From Clostridiales bacterium UBA7273 (GTDB lineage Bacteria > Bacillota > Clostridia > Oscillospirales > Oscillospiraceae), in the NCBI GenBank assembly GCA_002472405.1, contig DKRV01000040.1, positions 13,722-77,721 of the forward strand: a stretch of 64,000 nucleotides of DNA, given 5' to 3'. The notes under the pieces are model-generated. The model did no database searches. It had not been told where the DNA came from and was given only the letters and a program-made list of their open reading frames with translations. Positions 1 to 8,160 of this stretch are shown in pieces. Position 1 is the first letter of the stretch. Each line of letters begins with the position of its first letter. The translations under genes were made by a program, and so were the position numbers.

Positions 1-24
1 ACTAAGCTCAGCGGAGGTAGCCGA

Positions 25-153
25 ATGAGTGATGAAATTCTCTGGCAGATATTTGCCGATACTGGCGATCCGATGAGCTGGCTAATGTACAGAGCTTCGG
101 AGAAGAATAAAAGTAACAAGCCGGCGGAGGAGACTCCTTCGCCGCAGAGCTGA
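25..153 (+). CDS. YqzL-like small protein (42 aa)
   Basis: A 42-codon frame that starts with ATG 8 bases after a GGAGG ribosome binding site (13-17) and ends just before recO. Small proteins of this size, acidic and with a Trp-rich start (here MSDEILWQIF), sit directly upstream of recO in many Firmicutes under the name YqzL; their function is unknown. The name rests on size, position and N-terminal flavour, not on an alignment. The 24 bases before it are open in two frames; one of them ends in a TGA at 26-28 overlapping this ATG, so the 3' end of an upstream gene (era is usual here) may be present, but too little is visible to call it. Confidence 0.6.
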   Translation: MSDEILWQIFADTGDPMSWLMYRASEKNKSNKPAEETPSPQS

Positions 154-163
154 TAGTGTACAT

Positions 164-907
164 ATGTTTAAAACGACAAGGGGCCTTGTTCTGCGCGAGG
201 TTCGATACAAGGAAGCCGACAGGATACTTACTGTTCTGACGGAGGATATGGGCAAAATGACCGTCAAGGCGCGCGGCGCACTGCGCAAGGGCAGCAAGAT
301 CGCCGCGGCTACGCAGTTTCTTGTGTTTTCCGAGCTTACAATGCTCGAGCGCAACGGCTTCTGGACGGTGAGCGAAGGCTCGACGATCGAAGAATTCAAG
401 GGACTTCGCGGTGATATAACGGCGCTTTCGCTTGCAAGCTATTTTGCCGAGTGCATCGAGGCGCTGTCCGACGAGGGTAACCCCGATCCGCTGCTTTTGC
501 AGCTTATACTGAACTGCCTGTTTGCCCTGTCAAACGACATGTATTCGCAGACGCATATAAAAACCGCGTTCGAGATGCGCCTTATGTCGCTTGCCGGCTA
601 TGAGCCGAACCTCATGAGCTGCTGCGTGTGCGGCTCGTCCGAGCCGGAGCTTCCGCGCTTCAGTCCGCGAAACGGCGTTATCTGCTGCCGCGAGTGCAAC
701 AATGCGCAGATACAGGCAAATTACGAGCTGTGCCCGTCGTCGCTTCAGGCGCTTAGGTATATAGTTTACGCGCCTGCGCGAAAAATGCTCTCGTTTAAAA
801 TCGACGATGACGCGCTCTCGCGCGCATCAAAAGCGACCGAGGCATATCTCTTGACGCAGACGGAAAGAAAGTTTTCAACACTTGATTACTGGAGACAGAT
901 AAAATAA
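164..907 (+). CDS. recO: DNA repair protein RecO
   Basis: RecO of the RecFOR pathway loads RecA onto SSB-coated single-stranded DNA during gap repair and recombination. The 247 residues have the family layout: an N-terminal OB fold (about 1-80, beginning MFKTTRGLVLREV), a helical middle, and a zinc knuckle formed by C153-x2-C156 and C175-x2-C178. The length is normal. The ATG follows the yqzL-like gene by 10 bases and the stop codon TAA overlaps the mutS2 ATG (TAATG), so the two genes are probably translationally coupled. Call is secure. Confidence 0.95.
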   Translation: MFKTTRGLVLREVRYKEADRILTVLTEDMGKMTVKARGALRKGSKIAAATQFLVFSELTMLERNGFWTVSEGSTIEEFKGLRGDITALSLASYFAECIEALSDEGNPDPLLLQLILNCLFALSNDMYSQTHIKTAFEMRLMSLAGYEPNLMSCCVCGSSEPELPRFSPRNGVICCRECNNAQIQANYELCPSSLQALRYIVYAPARKMLSFKIDDDALSRASKATEAYLLTQTERKFSTLDYWRQIK

Positions 908-3285
908 TGGATTTCTACGAAAAATCGCTTAACATACTTGAGCTGCCGACGGTGCTCGAAATGCTTGCCGCCGAGGCCGTCACAGACGGCGGCAGAGAGG
1001 CATGCTTCAAGCTCCGCCCAAGTGCGGACAGGCTTGAGGTGAAAAACCGCCTTGCCGAAACGAGCGCGGCCAAGGAAATGATGGTCGTGCGCGGCAGTCC
1101 GTCGCTTTCGGGCATCAAGGATATTCGCCCGTCGCTGAGTCGTGCCGACCTTGGCGGAAGCCTCAATACGATAGAGCTTCTTAACATTGCTCGCGTTTTG
1201 CAGTGCGCGCGCCTTGTTAAGGGCTACACATCCGATGATAAGCTTGGCAAAAGCTGCATCGACCATCTTTTTGCTGCGCTGCACGCGAACAGATTCCTTG
1301 AAGAGAAAATAACAGGCTCAATAGTAGGGGAGGACGAGATTGCCGACAGCGCGTCGAGCGAGCTTGCAAACATCCGCCGCAAGATCCGTGCTGCCGGAGC
1401 GCGCGTGCGTGACTGCCTGCAAAAGATAATATCCTCTCCGTCCTATGCAAAGGTGCTTCAGGAGCCTATCATAACCATGCGCTCGGATCGCTTTGTCGTT
1501 CCCGTAAAGGCAGAATGCAAGGGCGCCATACCCGGCCTTGTTCACGATATATCGGCCTCCGGAGCTACGCTTTTTATTGAACCTATGGCGGCGGTCAAGG
1601 CAAATAACGAGCTTCGTGAGCTTGCCGCTAAGGAAAAAACCGAGATCGAGCGCATCCTTGCCGAGCTTTCGGCAGACTGCGCCGCCCATGCCGAGGATAT
1701 CGCGTCGGACTATTCCTATCTTATTACGCTTGACGGAATATTTGCGCGTGCAAAGCTTTCATATAAACTCAACGGTATTGAGCCGGAGCTGAGGGAGAAG
1801 GGCGTTGTCCTGCGCCGCGCGCGGCATCCGCTGCTGCCGAAGGATAAGGCGGTGCCGATAAGCCTCGAGCTTGGCGAGGACTTTGATACGCTTATCATAA
1901 CAGGCCCGAACACCGGCGGCAAAACCGTCACACTTAAGACCATCGGACTTTTAAACGTCATGGCTCAGTGCGGCCTGCATATACCGGCAGATGACGGCAG
2001 CGGAGTGCCGGTTTACAGGCATGTGCTTGCCGATATCGGCGATGAGCAGTCGATAGAGCAGAATCTCTCAACCTTCTCGGCACACATGACAAACATCGTG
2101 CATATCTTGGGTGAGTGCGACGCAGATTCGCTCCTTCTGTTTGACGAGCTAGGTGCCGGAACCGACCCCACCGAGGGTGCTGCTCTTGCGATTGCAGTTA
2201 TTGAACATGCGCGCAAACTTGGCGCGGATGTAGCCGCAACGACGCATTATGCCGAGCTTAAAGTTTATGCAACGAATGAAAACGGCATTCAGAACGCCTC
2301 CTGCGAATTTGACGTCGAAACGCTCAGCCCGACCTACAGGCTGCTTGTCGGCGTTCCGGGCAAGTCCAATGCGTTTGCCATATCCGAGCGTCTGGGACTG
2401 AGCAAGGATATAATCGACGACGCTAAGGCTCGCATCGGAGTTCAGAATGCAAGCTTTGAAGCGACGATCGAAAAACTTGAGCAGACGCGTGCGCTCTTGG
2501 AGCGCGACAGAGCCGAAACGGCGAAAAAACTGCGCGAGGCCGAGGAGAGCGCGAAAAAAGCGGCATTCCTGCGCGCAGAGCTTTCCGTAAGGCTTGAAAA
2601 GGCAGACGAGAAGGCGCGCCGCGATGCAGAGCGCATAATATCCGATGCTCGCCGCACCGCGGAAGATACCTTTGCCGAGCTTGACGAAATGCGCCGCAAA
2701 ATGAACGAGGATGAGCAGGCTCAGGAGGTTAACCGTGCGCGCAGCGAACTCAGACGCAAGCTCAACGAATCACAGAGCAAGGTCAAGGCAAAACAGCCCG
2801 AGAAGCCTGCCGAGGATAAAAAATCGGCGCGCGAAGTCAGGGCAGGCGACACGGTCGAGATCAAATCCATGGGCGTAAAAGCCGAGGTTGTTGATGTTAA
2901 TCCCGACGGCTCGCTCAATCTGCGTGCCGGAATCATGAACGTTAAGCTCAAGCCCGACGATGTGTACCTTATCGAGGGTCATGCTGCAAAGCAGAAAAAG
3001 CAGAGCGTAACTCTTGCAGGCAGCACCGCGCCTCGCGCGGCAGTAAGTCCTGAGATCGACCTTCGCGGAATGGAGAGCATTGAGGCTGTGAATGCTGCCG
3101 AGCAGTATATTGACAGTGCCGTTATGGGTAAGCTCAAGACCGTTACGATCATCCACGGCAAGGGCACCGGCGCTCTAAGAGCCGCCGTGCAGCAGATGCT
3201 CAAACGCAATAAGGCCGTGAAAAGCTACAGATTAGGTCGATTCGGAGAGGGCGAAAGCGGCGTGACAATAGTCGAATTGAAATAA
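907..3285 (+). CDS. mutS2: Endonuclease MutS2 (rqcU)
   Basis: A 792-residue MutS-family ATPase without the mismatch-recognition domain. The ATPase has a Walker A GPNTGGKT at 333-340 and a Walker B LLLFDELGAGTDP about 95 residues later. A long charged coiled coil (about 510-640) follows, then a KOW-like stretch, and an Smr endonuclease domain from about residue 717 that starts IDLRG and carries HGKGTG. MutS2 suppresses recombination and, in Bacillus, splits collided ribosomes for quality control. It overlaps recO by one base. About 120 bases of AT-rich DNA follow with no clear terminator before the ptsH promoter. Confidence 0.96.
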   Translation: MDFYEKSLNILELPTVLEMLAAEAVTDGGREACFKLRPSADRLEVKNRLAETSAAKEMMVVRGSPSLSGIKDIRPSLSRADLGGSLNTIELLNIARVLQCARLVKGYTSDDKLGKSCIDHLFAALHANRFLEEKITGSIVGEDEIADSASSELANIRRKIRAAGARVRDCLQKIISSPSYAKVLQEPIITMRSDRFVVPVKAECKGAIPGLVHDISASGATLFIEPMAAVKANNELRELAAKEKTEIERILAELSADCAAHAEDIASDYSYLITLDGIFARAKLSYKLNGIEPELREKGVVLRRARHPLLPKDKAVPISLELGEDFDTLIITGPNTGGKTVTLKTIGLLNVMAQCGLHIPADDGSGVPVYRHVLADIGDEQSIEQNLSTFSAHMTNIVHILGECDADSLLLFDELGAGTDPTEGAALAIAVIEHARKLGADVAATTHYAELKVYATNENGIQNASCEFDVETLSPTYRLLVGVPGKSNAFAISERLGLSKDIIDDAKARIGVQNASFEATIEKLEQTRALLERDRAETAKKLREAEESAKKAAFLRAELSVRLEKADEKARRDAERIISDARRTAEDTFAELDEMRRKMNEDEQAQEVNRARSELRRKLNESQSKVKAKQPEKPAEDKKSAREVRAGDTVEIKSMGVKAEVVDVNPDGSLNLRAGIMNVKLKPDDVYLIEGHAAKQKKQSVTLAGSTAPRAAVSPEIDLRGMESIEAVNAAEQYIDSAVMGKLKTVTIIHGKGTGALRAAVQQMLKRNKAVKSYRLGRFGEGESGVTIVELK

Positions 3286-3341
3286 AAGCAATCGATAAAT
3301 TTTATTAATAATGTGTAAATCTACGAAATGAACAAAATCTG

Positions 3342-3370
3342 TTGACCTTTTTTAAATAATTTGCTAAAGT
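3342..3370 (+). promoter_or_regulatory. Sigma-A-type promoter of ptsH
   Basis: TTGACC (3342-3347), a 17-base spacer, then TAAAGT (3365-3370). It lies 36 bases before the ptsH start, in the AT-rich gap after mutS2. Confidence 0.65.
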
Positions 3371-3406
3371 AGGATTAATCTTTTGTGATCAAGAGGAGTG
3401 GCGAGA

Positions 3407-3670
3407 ATGGTAACCAAAGAAGTAGTTATTAACAATCAGGTGGGCCTGCACGCAAGACCTGCTACTTTCTTTATTCAGAAAGCAAACGAGTTCAAAAGCA
3501 GCATCTGGATCGAGAAGGAAGACAGACGTGTCAATGCCAAGAGCCTGCTCGGCGTTCTCTCTTTGGGCATCGTTAAGGGCACTACTGTCAACCTCATTGC
3601 CGACGGTGCTGACGAGGCAACTGCTGTCGATACGCTTTCAGAGCTTATCGCATCCGACTTTACCGAGTGA
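3407..3670 (+). CDS. ptsH: Phosphocarrier protein HPr
   Basis: HPr passes phosphate from enzyme I to the PTS sugar transporters and, when phosphorylated on serine by HPr kinase, acts in carbon catabolite control. I chose the ATG at 3407 rather than the in-frame GTG at 3398: the AGGAG site (3393-3397) is then 9 bases away, and the numbering becomes exactly canonical, with active His15 in GLHARPA and regulatory Ser46 in KSLLGVLSLG. The protein is 87 residues, a normal length. The presence of both sites says HPr, not Crh. The gene is alone between its own promoter and a hairpin; ptsI is not next to it. Confidence 0.96.
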   Translation: MVTKEVVINNQVGLHARPATFFIQKANEFKSSIWIEKEDRRVNAKSLLGVLSLGIVKGTTVNLIADGADEATAVDTLSELIASDFTE

Positions 3671-3686
3671 TATAAAAAACGAAGCT

Positions 3687-3712
3687 AAGGGCGTGTTTTT
3701 TAACACGCCCTT
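3687..3712 (+). terminator. Hairpin after ptsH
   Basis: Ten-base arms AAGGGCGTGT and ACACGCCCTT around a 6-base T-rich loop. The sequence after the stem is only moderately T-rich, so this is either a weak terminator or a 3' stabilising hairpin. Confidence 0.6.
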
Positions 3713-3735
3713 ATTCGCTATATACGGAGATATAA

Positions 3736-4602
3736 ATGAAAAAGGAAAACAGGGCAATGCTCGAGATGCTCGTTTGCGCATCCTTGTGGAGCATTGCCGG
3801 CATATTTATAAAGCTCATACCCTGGAATTCGTTTGTGATATCGGCGCTGCGCAGCTTTTTTGCCGGCCTGACAGTGCTTGCATACATACGCATAAAAGGC
3901 TACAGAATAAGCATAAACCGCCGTACGATAGTTGCCGGATTGCTGCTGGGGCTTGTTTATATCGCCTTTGTTGCAGCCAATAAGCTCACCACTGCTGCAA
4001 ATGCGATAGTCCTGCAATTTACCGACCCGATATTCATCGTCATTTTCTCGGCAATGTTTTTCGGCCAGCGCTTTAAAAAGCGCGATTTCATTGCGGTCAT
4101 TTTTACGTTCATAGGCATTGCGATGTTCTTCCTCGATCAGCTCGAGGGCGGATATCTGATAGGAAACTTCGTTGCCATATTCGCCGGAGCCTGCCTCGGA
4201 GGAATGTTCATAGCCATGGGCAAAGCAGATACCGAGGAGCGTTTTTCCGCAATGCTCATAGGTCAGGCGACTGCTTTTATATTCGGTCTGCCGTTTATAA
4301 TAACTACAAAGCCCGAGATATCCGCGCTCCCTGTTTTGTATATAGTCATTCTCGGCGTTTTGCAGCTTGGCATACCGTATATTCTCTATGGCAGAGCGTC
4401 GGAGTATTGTCCGCCGCTTGCATGCAGCCTTCTCGGCGCCGTAGAGCCGCTTTTGAATCCGCTTTGGGTGCTGATATTCGACGGCGAAAAGCCTGGCCTG
4501 TTTGCGCTTATAGGCGGCGTTATCGTAATCGTTTCCGTAACTGTCTGGTGCATTGCGGGAAGTAAGGACAGTGAGGCGGCAGATGCGCGAGAAGCTACTT
4601 GA
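3736..4602 (+). CDS. EamA/DMT-family transporter
   Basis: An integral membrane protein of 288 residues with about ten hydrophobic helices in two similar halves, the arrangement of the drug/metabolite transporter (EamA, RhaT-like) superfamily. These are secondary exporters of amino acids or metabolites; the substrate cannot be read from the sequence. The second half carries the family's Glu/Pro-rich helix start (LLGAVEPLLNPLW). A CGGAGAT site precedes the ATG. Its 3' end overlaps uvrC by 20 bases, but no functional link to repair is implied. Confidence 0.85.
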   Translation: MKKENRAMLEMLVCASLWSIAGIFIKLIPWNSFVISALRSFFAGLTVLAYIRIKGYRISINRRTIVAGLLLGLVYIAFVAANKLTTAANAIVLQFTDPIFIVIFSAMFFGQRFKKRDFIAVIFTFIGIAMFFLDQLEGGYLIGNFVAIFAGACLGGMFIAMGKADTEERFSAMLIGQATAFIFGLPFIITTKPEISALPVLYIVILGVLQLGIPYILYGRASEYCPPLACSLLGAVEPLLNPLWVLIFDGEKPGLFALIGGVIVIVSVTVWCIAGSKDSEAADAREAT

Positions 4603-6397
4603 AAAAGCAAATAAGCTGCCGATGCTCCCCGGCGTTTACATTATGCTTGACGCGACGGGGCAGGTCATATATGTAGGCAAGGCAAAAAAGCTCAAAAACC
4701 GTGTTACGAGCTACTTTCGCGGCTCGCACCTGCCAAAGGTCGAGGCGATGGTTCAGAAGGTAAACGACTTTAACGTTATCGTCGTCAATTCCGAGTTTGA
4801 GTCGCTTATTCTTGAAAATTCACTTATTAAGCAGCATCAGCCGCATTATAACATCCTGCTCAAGGATGATAAGGGCTATCCGTTTATAAGGCTTGATAAA
4901 AAAGCGCCGTATCCGCGCTTTACGATAGTTGGCAGTGCTAAAAAGGACGGAGCATCGTACTTTGGCCCCTTCGGCGGCAGAAGCGTAACGCGCGACATAA
5001 TCGACGCTGCCTCAAAGGCGGTGGGGCTGTCAACCTGCTCAAAGCATTTTCCGCGCGATATTGGGAAGGACAGACCCTGCCTTAACTACCACATGGGCAA
5101 TTGCCGCGGCTGGTGCAGGGGAGAGCTTTCGCAGGAGGAGTACCGCCTCGCTGTGGAGCAGGTCTGCCTTATCCTCGGCGGAAAAACCTCCGACCTTATC
5201 GAGGAGCTTACGGCAAAAATGCTTGAAGCCTCCGAGCAGCTGAGGTTTGAAGCCGCCGCCGAGCTGCGCGACAGGATAAAGGCGATAATGAGCGTATCCA
5301 ACAAGCAGAAGGTCATAGCCACGGCTTTTTCCGATACCGATGCAATAGGCTTTGCACGCGGAGCAAAAAGCTGCTTTGTGGTTCTGCATTTTAACGACGG
5401 CTCGCTGACCGGTAAGGACTTTGAGCTAATATCAGAACCGCTCGAGAGCGATGCCGATGCCATATCGGCCTATATGCGCCAGTATTACGCCTCGCGCGGC
5501 ATAATGCCGAAAAATATTCTGCTGCGTGAAATGCCGGAGGATGCCGAGGCCTTGGGTGAGCTGCTTTATCAGCTTTCCGGCCGCAAGGTGAGCATCGAGG
5601 TTCCGCAGCGCGGCGAAAGACTCCGACTTGTCGAGCGTGCAGAGATGAACGCATCCGAGGAGATACTGCGCGCAACGACCGTTCAGCAGCGCAGAACAAA
5701 TACGCTTATATGGCTTCAGAAGTCGCTTGAGCTGCCCGAGTATCCGGAACGTATCGAAGCGTTCGACGTATCAAACCTCGGCGACACGGGCATCGTGGCG
5801 GCAATGACGGTGCATAAGGACGGAAAGCCTTATAAAAAAGACTATCGCAAGTTCAGAATACGCGATCTTGATATTAGAGATGACTATGCGAGCATGACAC
5901 AGTCCGTTTACAGACGCTTTGCGCATCTCAAAAACGGCGACAGCGGTTTTTCGGAAGCGCCGCAGCTGCTGCTGATAGACGGCGGCATTACCCACGCCGC
6001 AGCGGCCGAGAGCGCGCTGAAAGAGCTTGGCATAAGCGTTCCTGTGTTCGGCATGGTGAAGGATGACCGGCACAGAACAAGAGCGCTCGTCACAAGTGCA
6101 GGCCGTGAGATCTGCATAAACGGAAACCCGGCTGCGTTTGCGCTCATAGGCAATATTCAGGAGGAAACACACCGCTTTGCGATAGAATATCAGCGCTCGC
6201 TCAGAAACGAGAGCTTCGGTTCGGAGCTGAGCGCCATCCCCGGAGTAGGCAGCGTCCGAAAAAACGAGCTGCTGCGCCATTTCAAGACCCTGAAGGCCAT
6301 CAAAAACGCAGGACTGGACGAGCTGAGTGCCGTTGTTCCAAAGAATACGGCCAAAGCGGTTTTTGAATATTATCATAAGAGTGAGGAAAAAACATGA
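4583..6397 (+). CDS. uvrC: Excinuclease ABC subunit UvrC
   Basis: The dual-incision nuclease of nucleotide excision repair. Four regions are visible: the GIY-YIG nuclease from about residue 15 (LPGVYIM...VIYVGKAKKLKNR), a UVR motif that binds UvrB at about 205-240, the RNase H-like nuclease (FDVSNLGDTG...) for the 5' cut, and a C-terminal helix-hairpin-helix pair (IPGVGSVRKNELLRHF). The ATG at 4583 is preferred; an in-frame TTG at 4553 would add ten residues and has no ribosome site. The protein is 604 residues. The stop codon overlaps the rsmD start (ATGA). Confidence 0.96.
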   Translation: MREKLLEKANKLPMLPGVYIMLDATGQVIYVGKAKKLKNRVTSYFRGSHLPKVEAMVQKVNDFNVIVVNSEFESLILENSLIKQHQPHYNILLKDDKGYPFIRLDKKAPYPRFTIVGSAKKDGASYFGPFGGRSVTRDIIDAASKAVGLSTCSKHFPRDIGKDRPCLNYHMGNCRGWCRGELSQEEYRLAVEQVCLILGGKTSDLIEELTAKMLEASEQLRFEAAAELRDRIKAIMSVSNKQKVIATAFSDTDAIGFARGAKSCFVVLHFNDGSLTGKDFELISEPLESDADAISAYMRQYYASRGIMPKNILLREMPEDAEALGELLYQLSGRKVSIEVPQRGERLRLVERAEMNASEEILRATTVQQRRTNTLIWLQKSLELPEYPERIEAFDVSNLGDTGIVAAMTVHKDGKPYKKDYRKFRIRDLDIRDDYASMTQSVYRRFAHLKNGDSGFSEAPQLLLIDGGITHAAAAESALKELGISVPVFGMVKDDRHRTRALVTSAGREICINGNPAAFALIGNIQEETHRFAIEYQRSLRNESFGSELSAIPGVGSVRKNELLRHFKTLKAIKNAGLDELSAVVPKNTAKAVFEYYHKSEEKT

Positions 6398-6936
6398 GGA
6401 TCATAAGCGGAACCAAACGAGGAAAAAAGCTCAAAGAGCCTGATAATTACGATATACGCCCGACGACCGATATGGTCAAGGAGTCAATGTTCAATATCGT
6501 TCAGTTTGACGTCGAGGGCAGGCGAGTGCTCGATCTTTTTGCCGGAACGGGTCAGCTCGGCATCGAGTGCCTCAGCCGCGGCGCAAAGGAGGTCACATTT
6601 GTTGACCAGAGCAGGGAAGCCATAGCTATCGTTAAGCAGAACCTTAAAAGCTGCGGCTTTGAAGCGCGCGTGGTACAGAGCGACTCAATTGCCTTTCTCG
6701 GGCGCGGTGCAAAGTTTGATCTGATACTGCTTGATCCGCCTTATGCGACAAATCTCATAGATAAAGCACTGCAAATTATCAATTCCGTTGACATCTTGAC
6801 GGAAAGTGGTATAATTGTGTGCGAAAGTGGGCGCGAAAAGCCCATGCCGGAGATGAATATGCCTTACTTTAAGTGTAAGGAGTATAATTACGGCAAAGTT
6901 AAGCTTACAACCTACAGCAGGGAGACAGATAAATGA
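6394..6936 (+). CDS. rsmD: 16S rRNA (guanine-966-N2) methyltransferase RsmD
   Basis: Methylates G966 (E. coli numbering) of 16S rRNA during assembly of the small subunit, using S-adenosylmethionine. The 180-residue protein shows the SAM-binding loop VLDLFAGTGQLG (about 45-56) and the N6/N2 amino-methyltransferase signature DPPY at 114-117. It overlaps uvrC by 4 bases and coaD by 4 bases. The rsmD-coaD pair is a standing arrangement in Firmicutes. Confidence 0.95.
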   Translation: MRIISGTKRGKKLKEPDNYDIRPTTDMVKESMFNIVQFDVEGRRVLDLFAGTGQLGIECLSRGAKEVTFVDQSREAIAIVKQNLKSCGFEARVVQSDSIAFLGRGAKFDLILLDPPYATNLIDKALQIINSVDILTESGIIVCESGREKPMPEMNMPYFKCKEYNYGKVKLTTYSRETDK

Positions 6937-7427
6937 GTCTTGCTATATGCCCCGGCAGCTTTGATCCGATAACACTCGGACACCTTGATATAATAAGCCG
7001 CTCGGCGCAGATATTTGATAACGTCATCGTTTGCATTATGTTCAATTCCAATAAGACCAAGCCCATGTTTGCGATAAGCGAGCGCGTCGAGATGGTCAAA
7101 AAAGTTGTCGAGCGTTTTCCCAACGTCAGGGTAGATACCTCCGACGGGCTGCTTGCCGAATACGCAAAGCAGTTTGACGGTGCAGTTATTGTCAAGGGCC
7201 TGAGGGCCGCATCTGATTTTGAATATGAATTTCAGATGAACCATATTAATAAAAAGATCAACCCCGAGCTGGAAACTATGTTTCTTACGGCAAACGAAAA
7301 ATACACTTTTCTTAGCTCATCCGTCGTGCGCGAAGTCGCATCGTACGGCGCCGATCTTACGGGCTTTGTGCCGCGCGAGATAGTGGACGAGATAGAAGAA
7401 AAGGCTAAGTTATGGAGGCAGAAGTAA
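6933..7427 (+). CDS. coaD: Phosphopantetheine adenylyltransferase
   Basis: Catalyses the fourth step of coenzyme A synthesis, adenylating 4'-phosphopantetheine to dephospho-CoA. The 164 residues begin with the nucleotidyltransferase signature CPGSFDPITLGHLD (TxGH at 14-17) and carry the second signature, FLSSSVVREVA, late in the chain. Length is typical. The ATG overlaps the rsmD stop. Confidence 0.96.
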   Translation: MSLAICPGSFDPITLGHLDIISRSAQIFDNVIVCIMFNSNKTKPMFAISERVEMVKKVVERFPNVRVDTSDGLLAEYAKQFDGAVIVKGLRAASDFEYEFQMNHINKKINPELETMFLTANEKYTFLSSSVVREVASYGADLTGFVPREIVDEIEEKAKLWRQK

Positions 7428-7428
7428 T

Positions 7429-7947
7429 ATGAGCGAGAAAAACGTTGAGGTAATGGAGCTTATCGAAACTCTCTACAGCATGGTGACCGAGGCATGGGGT
7501 GTTCCGCTCGGAAACGATAAGTGCATCGTCGAGAGAGAAAATGTCCTTGAGATACTCAATGAGATAAAAACGCGCATCCCCGTTGAGCTTGCCGAGGCAA
7601 AGCGCCTTGTTTCCGCCCGTGATGAGTTCATCGGCAACGCAAAGCGCGAGGCGGAGTCTATCCGCAAGAATGCCGAGGATAAGGCTCGCGCGATGCTTGA
7701 AGAGCAGGAGATCGTGCGTGTTGCAAAGCAGCACAGCGCAGAGCTCGTATCCAATGCCGAGTATAAATCCAAGGAGCTGCGCAGAGTTGCAAACGAATAT
7801 GTCGATGAGATCCTCCGCCGCACGGAAGAGACCGTCGGCTCGGCGCTCAAATCGATCAATCAGTCGCGCGCAAGCTTCCGCAGCCTTGCAGGCTCGGCCG
7901 CACCGGCTCAGCCCGTAACGCAGGACGACGATGACGACACCGAGTGA
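7429..7947 (+). CDS. Coiled-coil protein next to coaD
   Basis: A 172-residue, very charged protein that starts one base after the coaD stop. From about residue 45 to 145 it is almost entirely helical coiled coil, rich in Glu, Lys and Ala, then a Ser/Ala region and an acidic tail of five consecutive Asp. Proteins like this follow coaD in many Clostridia and are often labelled ATPase or V-type ATPase subunit H-like because of the coiled coil; I see no ATPase motif and no membrane segment. Role unknown. A strong terminator follows. Confidence 0.75.
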   Translation: MSEKNVEVMELIETLYSMVTEAWGVPLGNDKCIVERENVLEILNEIKTRIPVELAEAKRLVSARDEFIGNAKREAESIRKNAEDKARAMLEEQEIVRVAKQHSAELVSNAEYKSKELRRVANEYVDEILRRTEETVGSALKSINQSRASFRSLAGSAAPAQPVTQDDDDDTE

Positions 7948-7972
7948 GAAATCATATAAGCGAATAACATAA

Positions 7973-8008
7973 AAAATCAGGAGTCCGTTCGGACTCCTGA
8001 TTTTCTTT
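7973..8008 (+). terminator. Rho-independent terminator after the coaD block
   Basis: Fourteen-base perfect arms AAAATCAGGAGTCC and GGACTCCTGATTTT around a GTTC loop, followed by CTTT. The A-run on the left makes it usable from both sides, so it may also stop the minus-strand operon that ends at 8161. Confidence 0.9.
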
Positions 8009-8084
8009 GGGGAAGGAATCAATAAAAAGAAATAAGGAAGGAGAATAATGATTTGGTAAGTTTAAGAGATGCTTTCTTGGGGGA

Positions 8085-8121
8085 TCCGGAAGCCCGGTGC
8101 ATCTGAAACCGGACTTCCGGA
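8085..8121. other. GC-rich hairpin in the 8009-8160 gap
   Basis: Arms TCCGGAAGCCCGGT (8085-8098) and ACCGGACTTCCGGA (8108-8121) pair with one C/A mismatch around a 9-base loop. It lies between the coaD-block terminator and the end of the minus-strand operon. Neither strand has a T-run after it, so a 3' stabiliser or processing site is more likely than a terminator. The rest of the gap holds a good AGGAGG-like site followed by a three-codon frame at 8048, which I do not call a gene. Confidence 0.5.
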
Positions 8122-8160
8122 AAATATGGGGGAAGAGGATTGTGAGAAATAGCGATTTAA

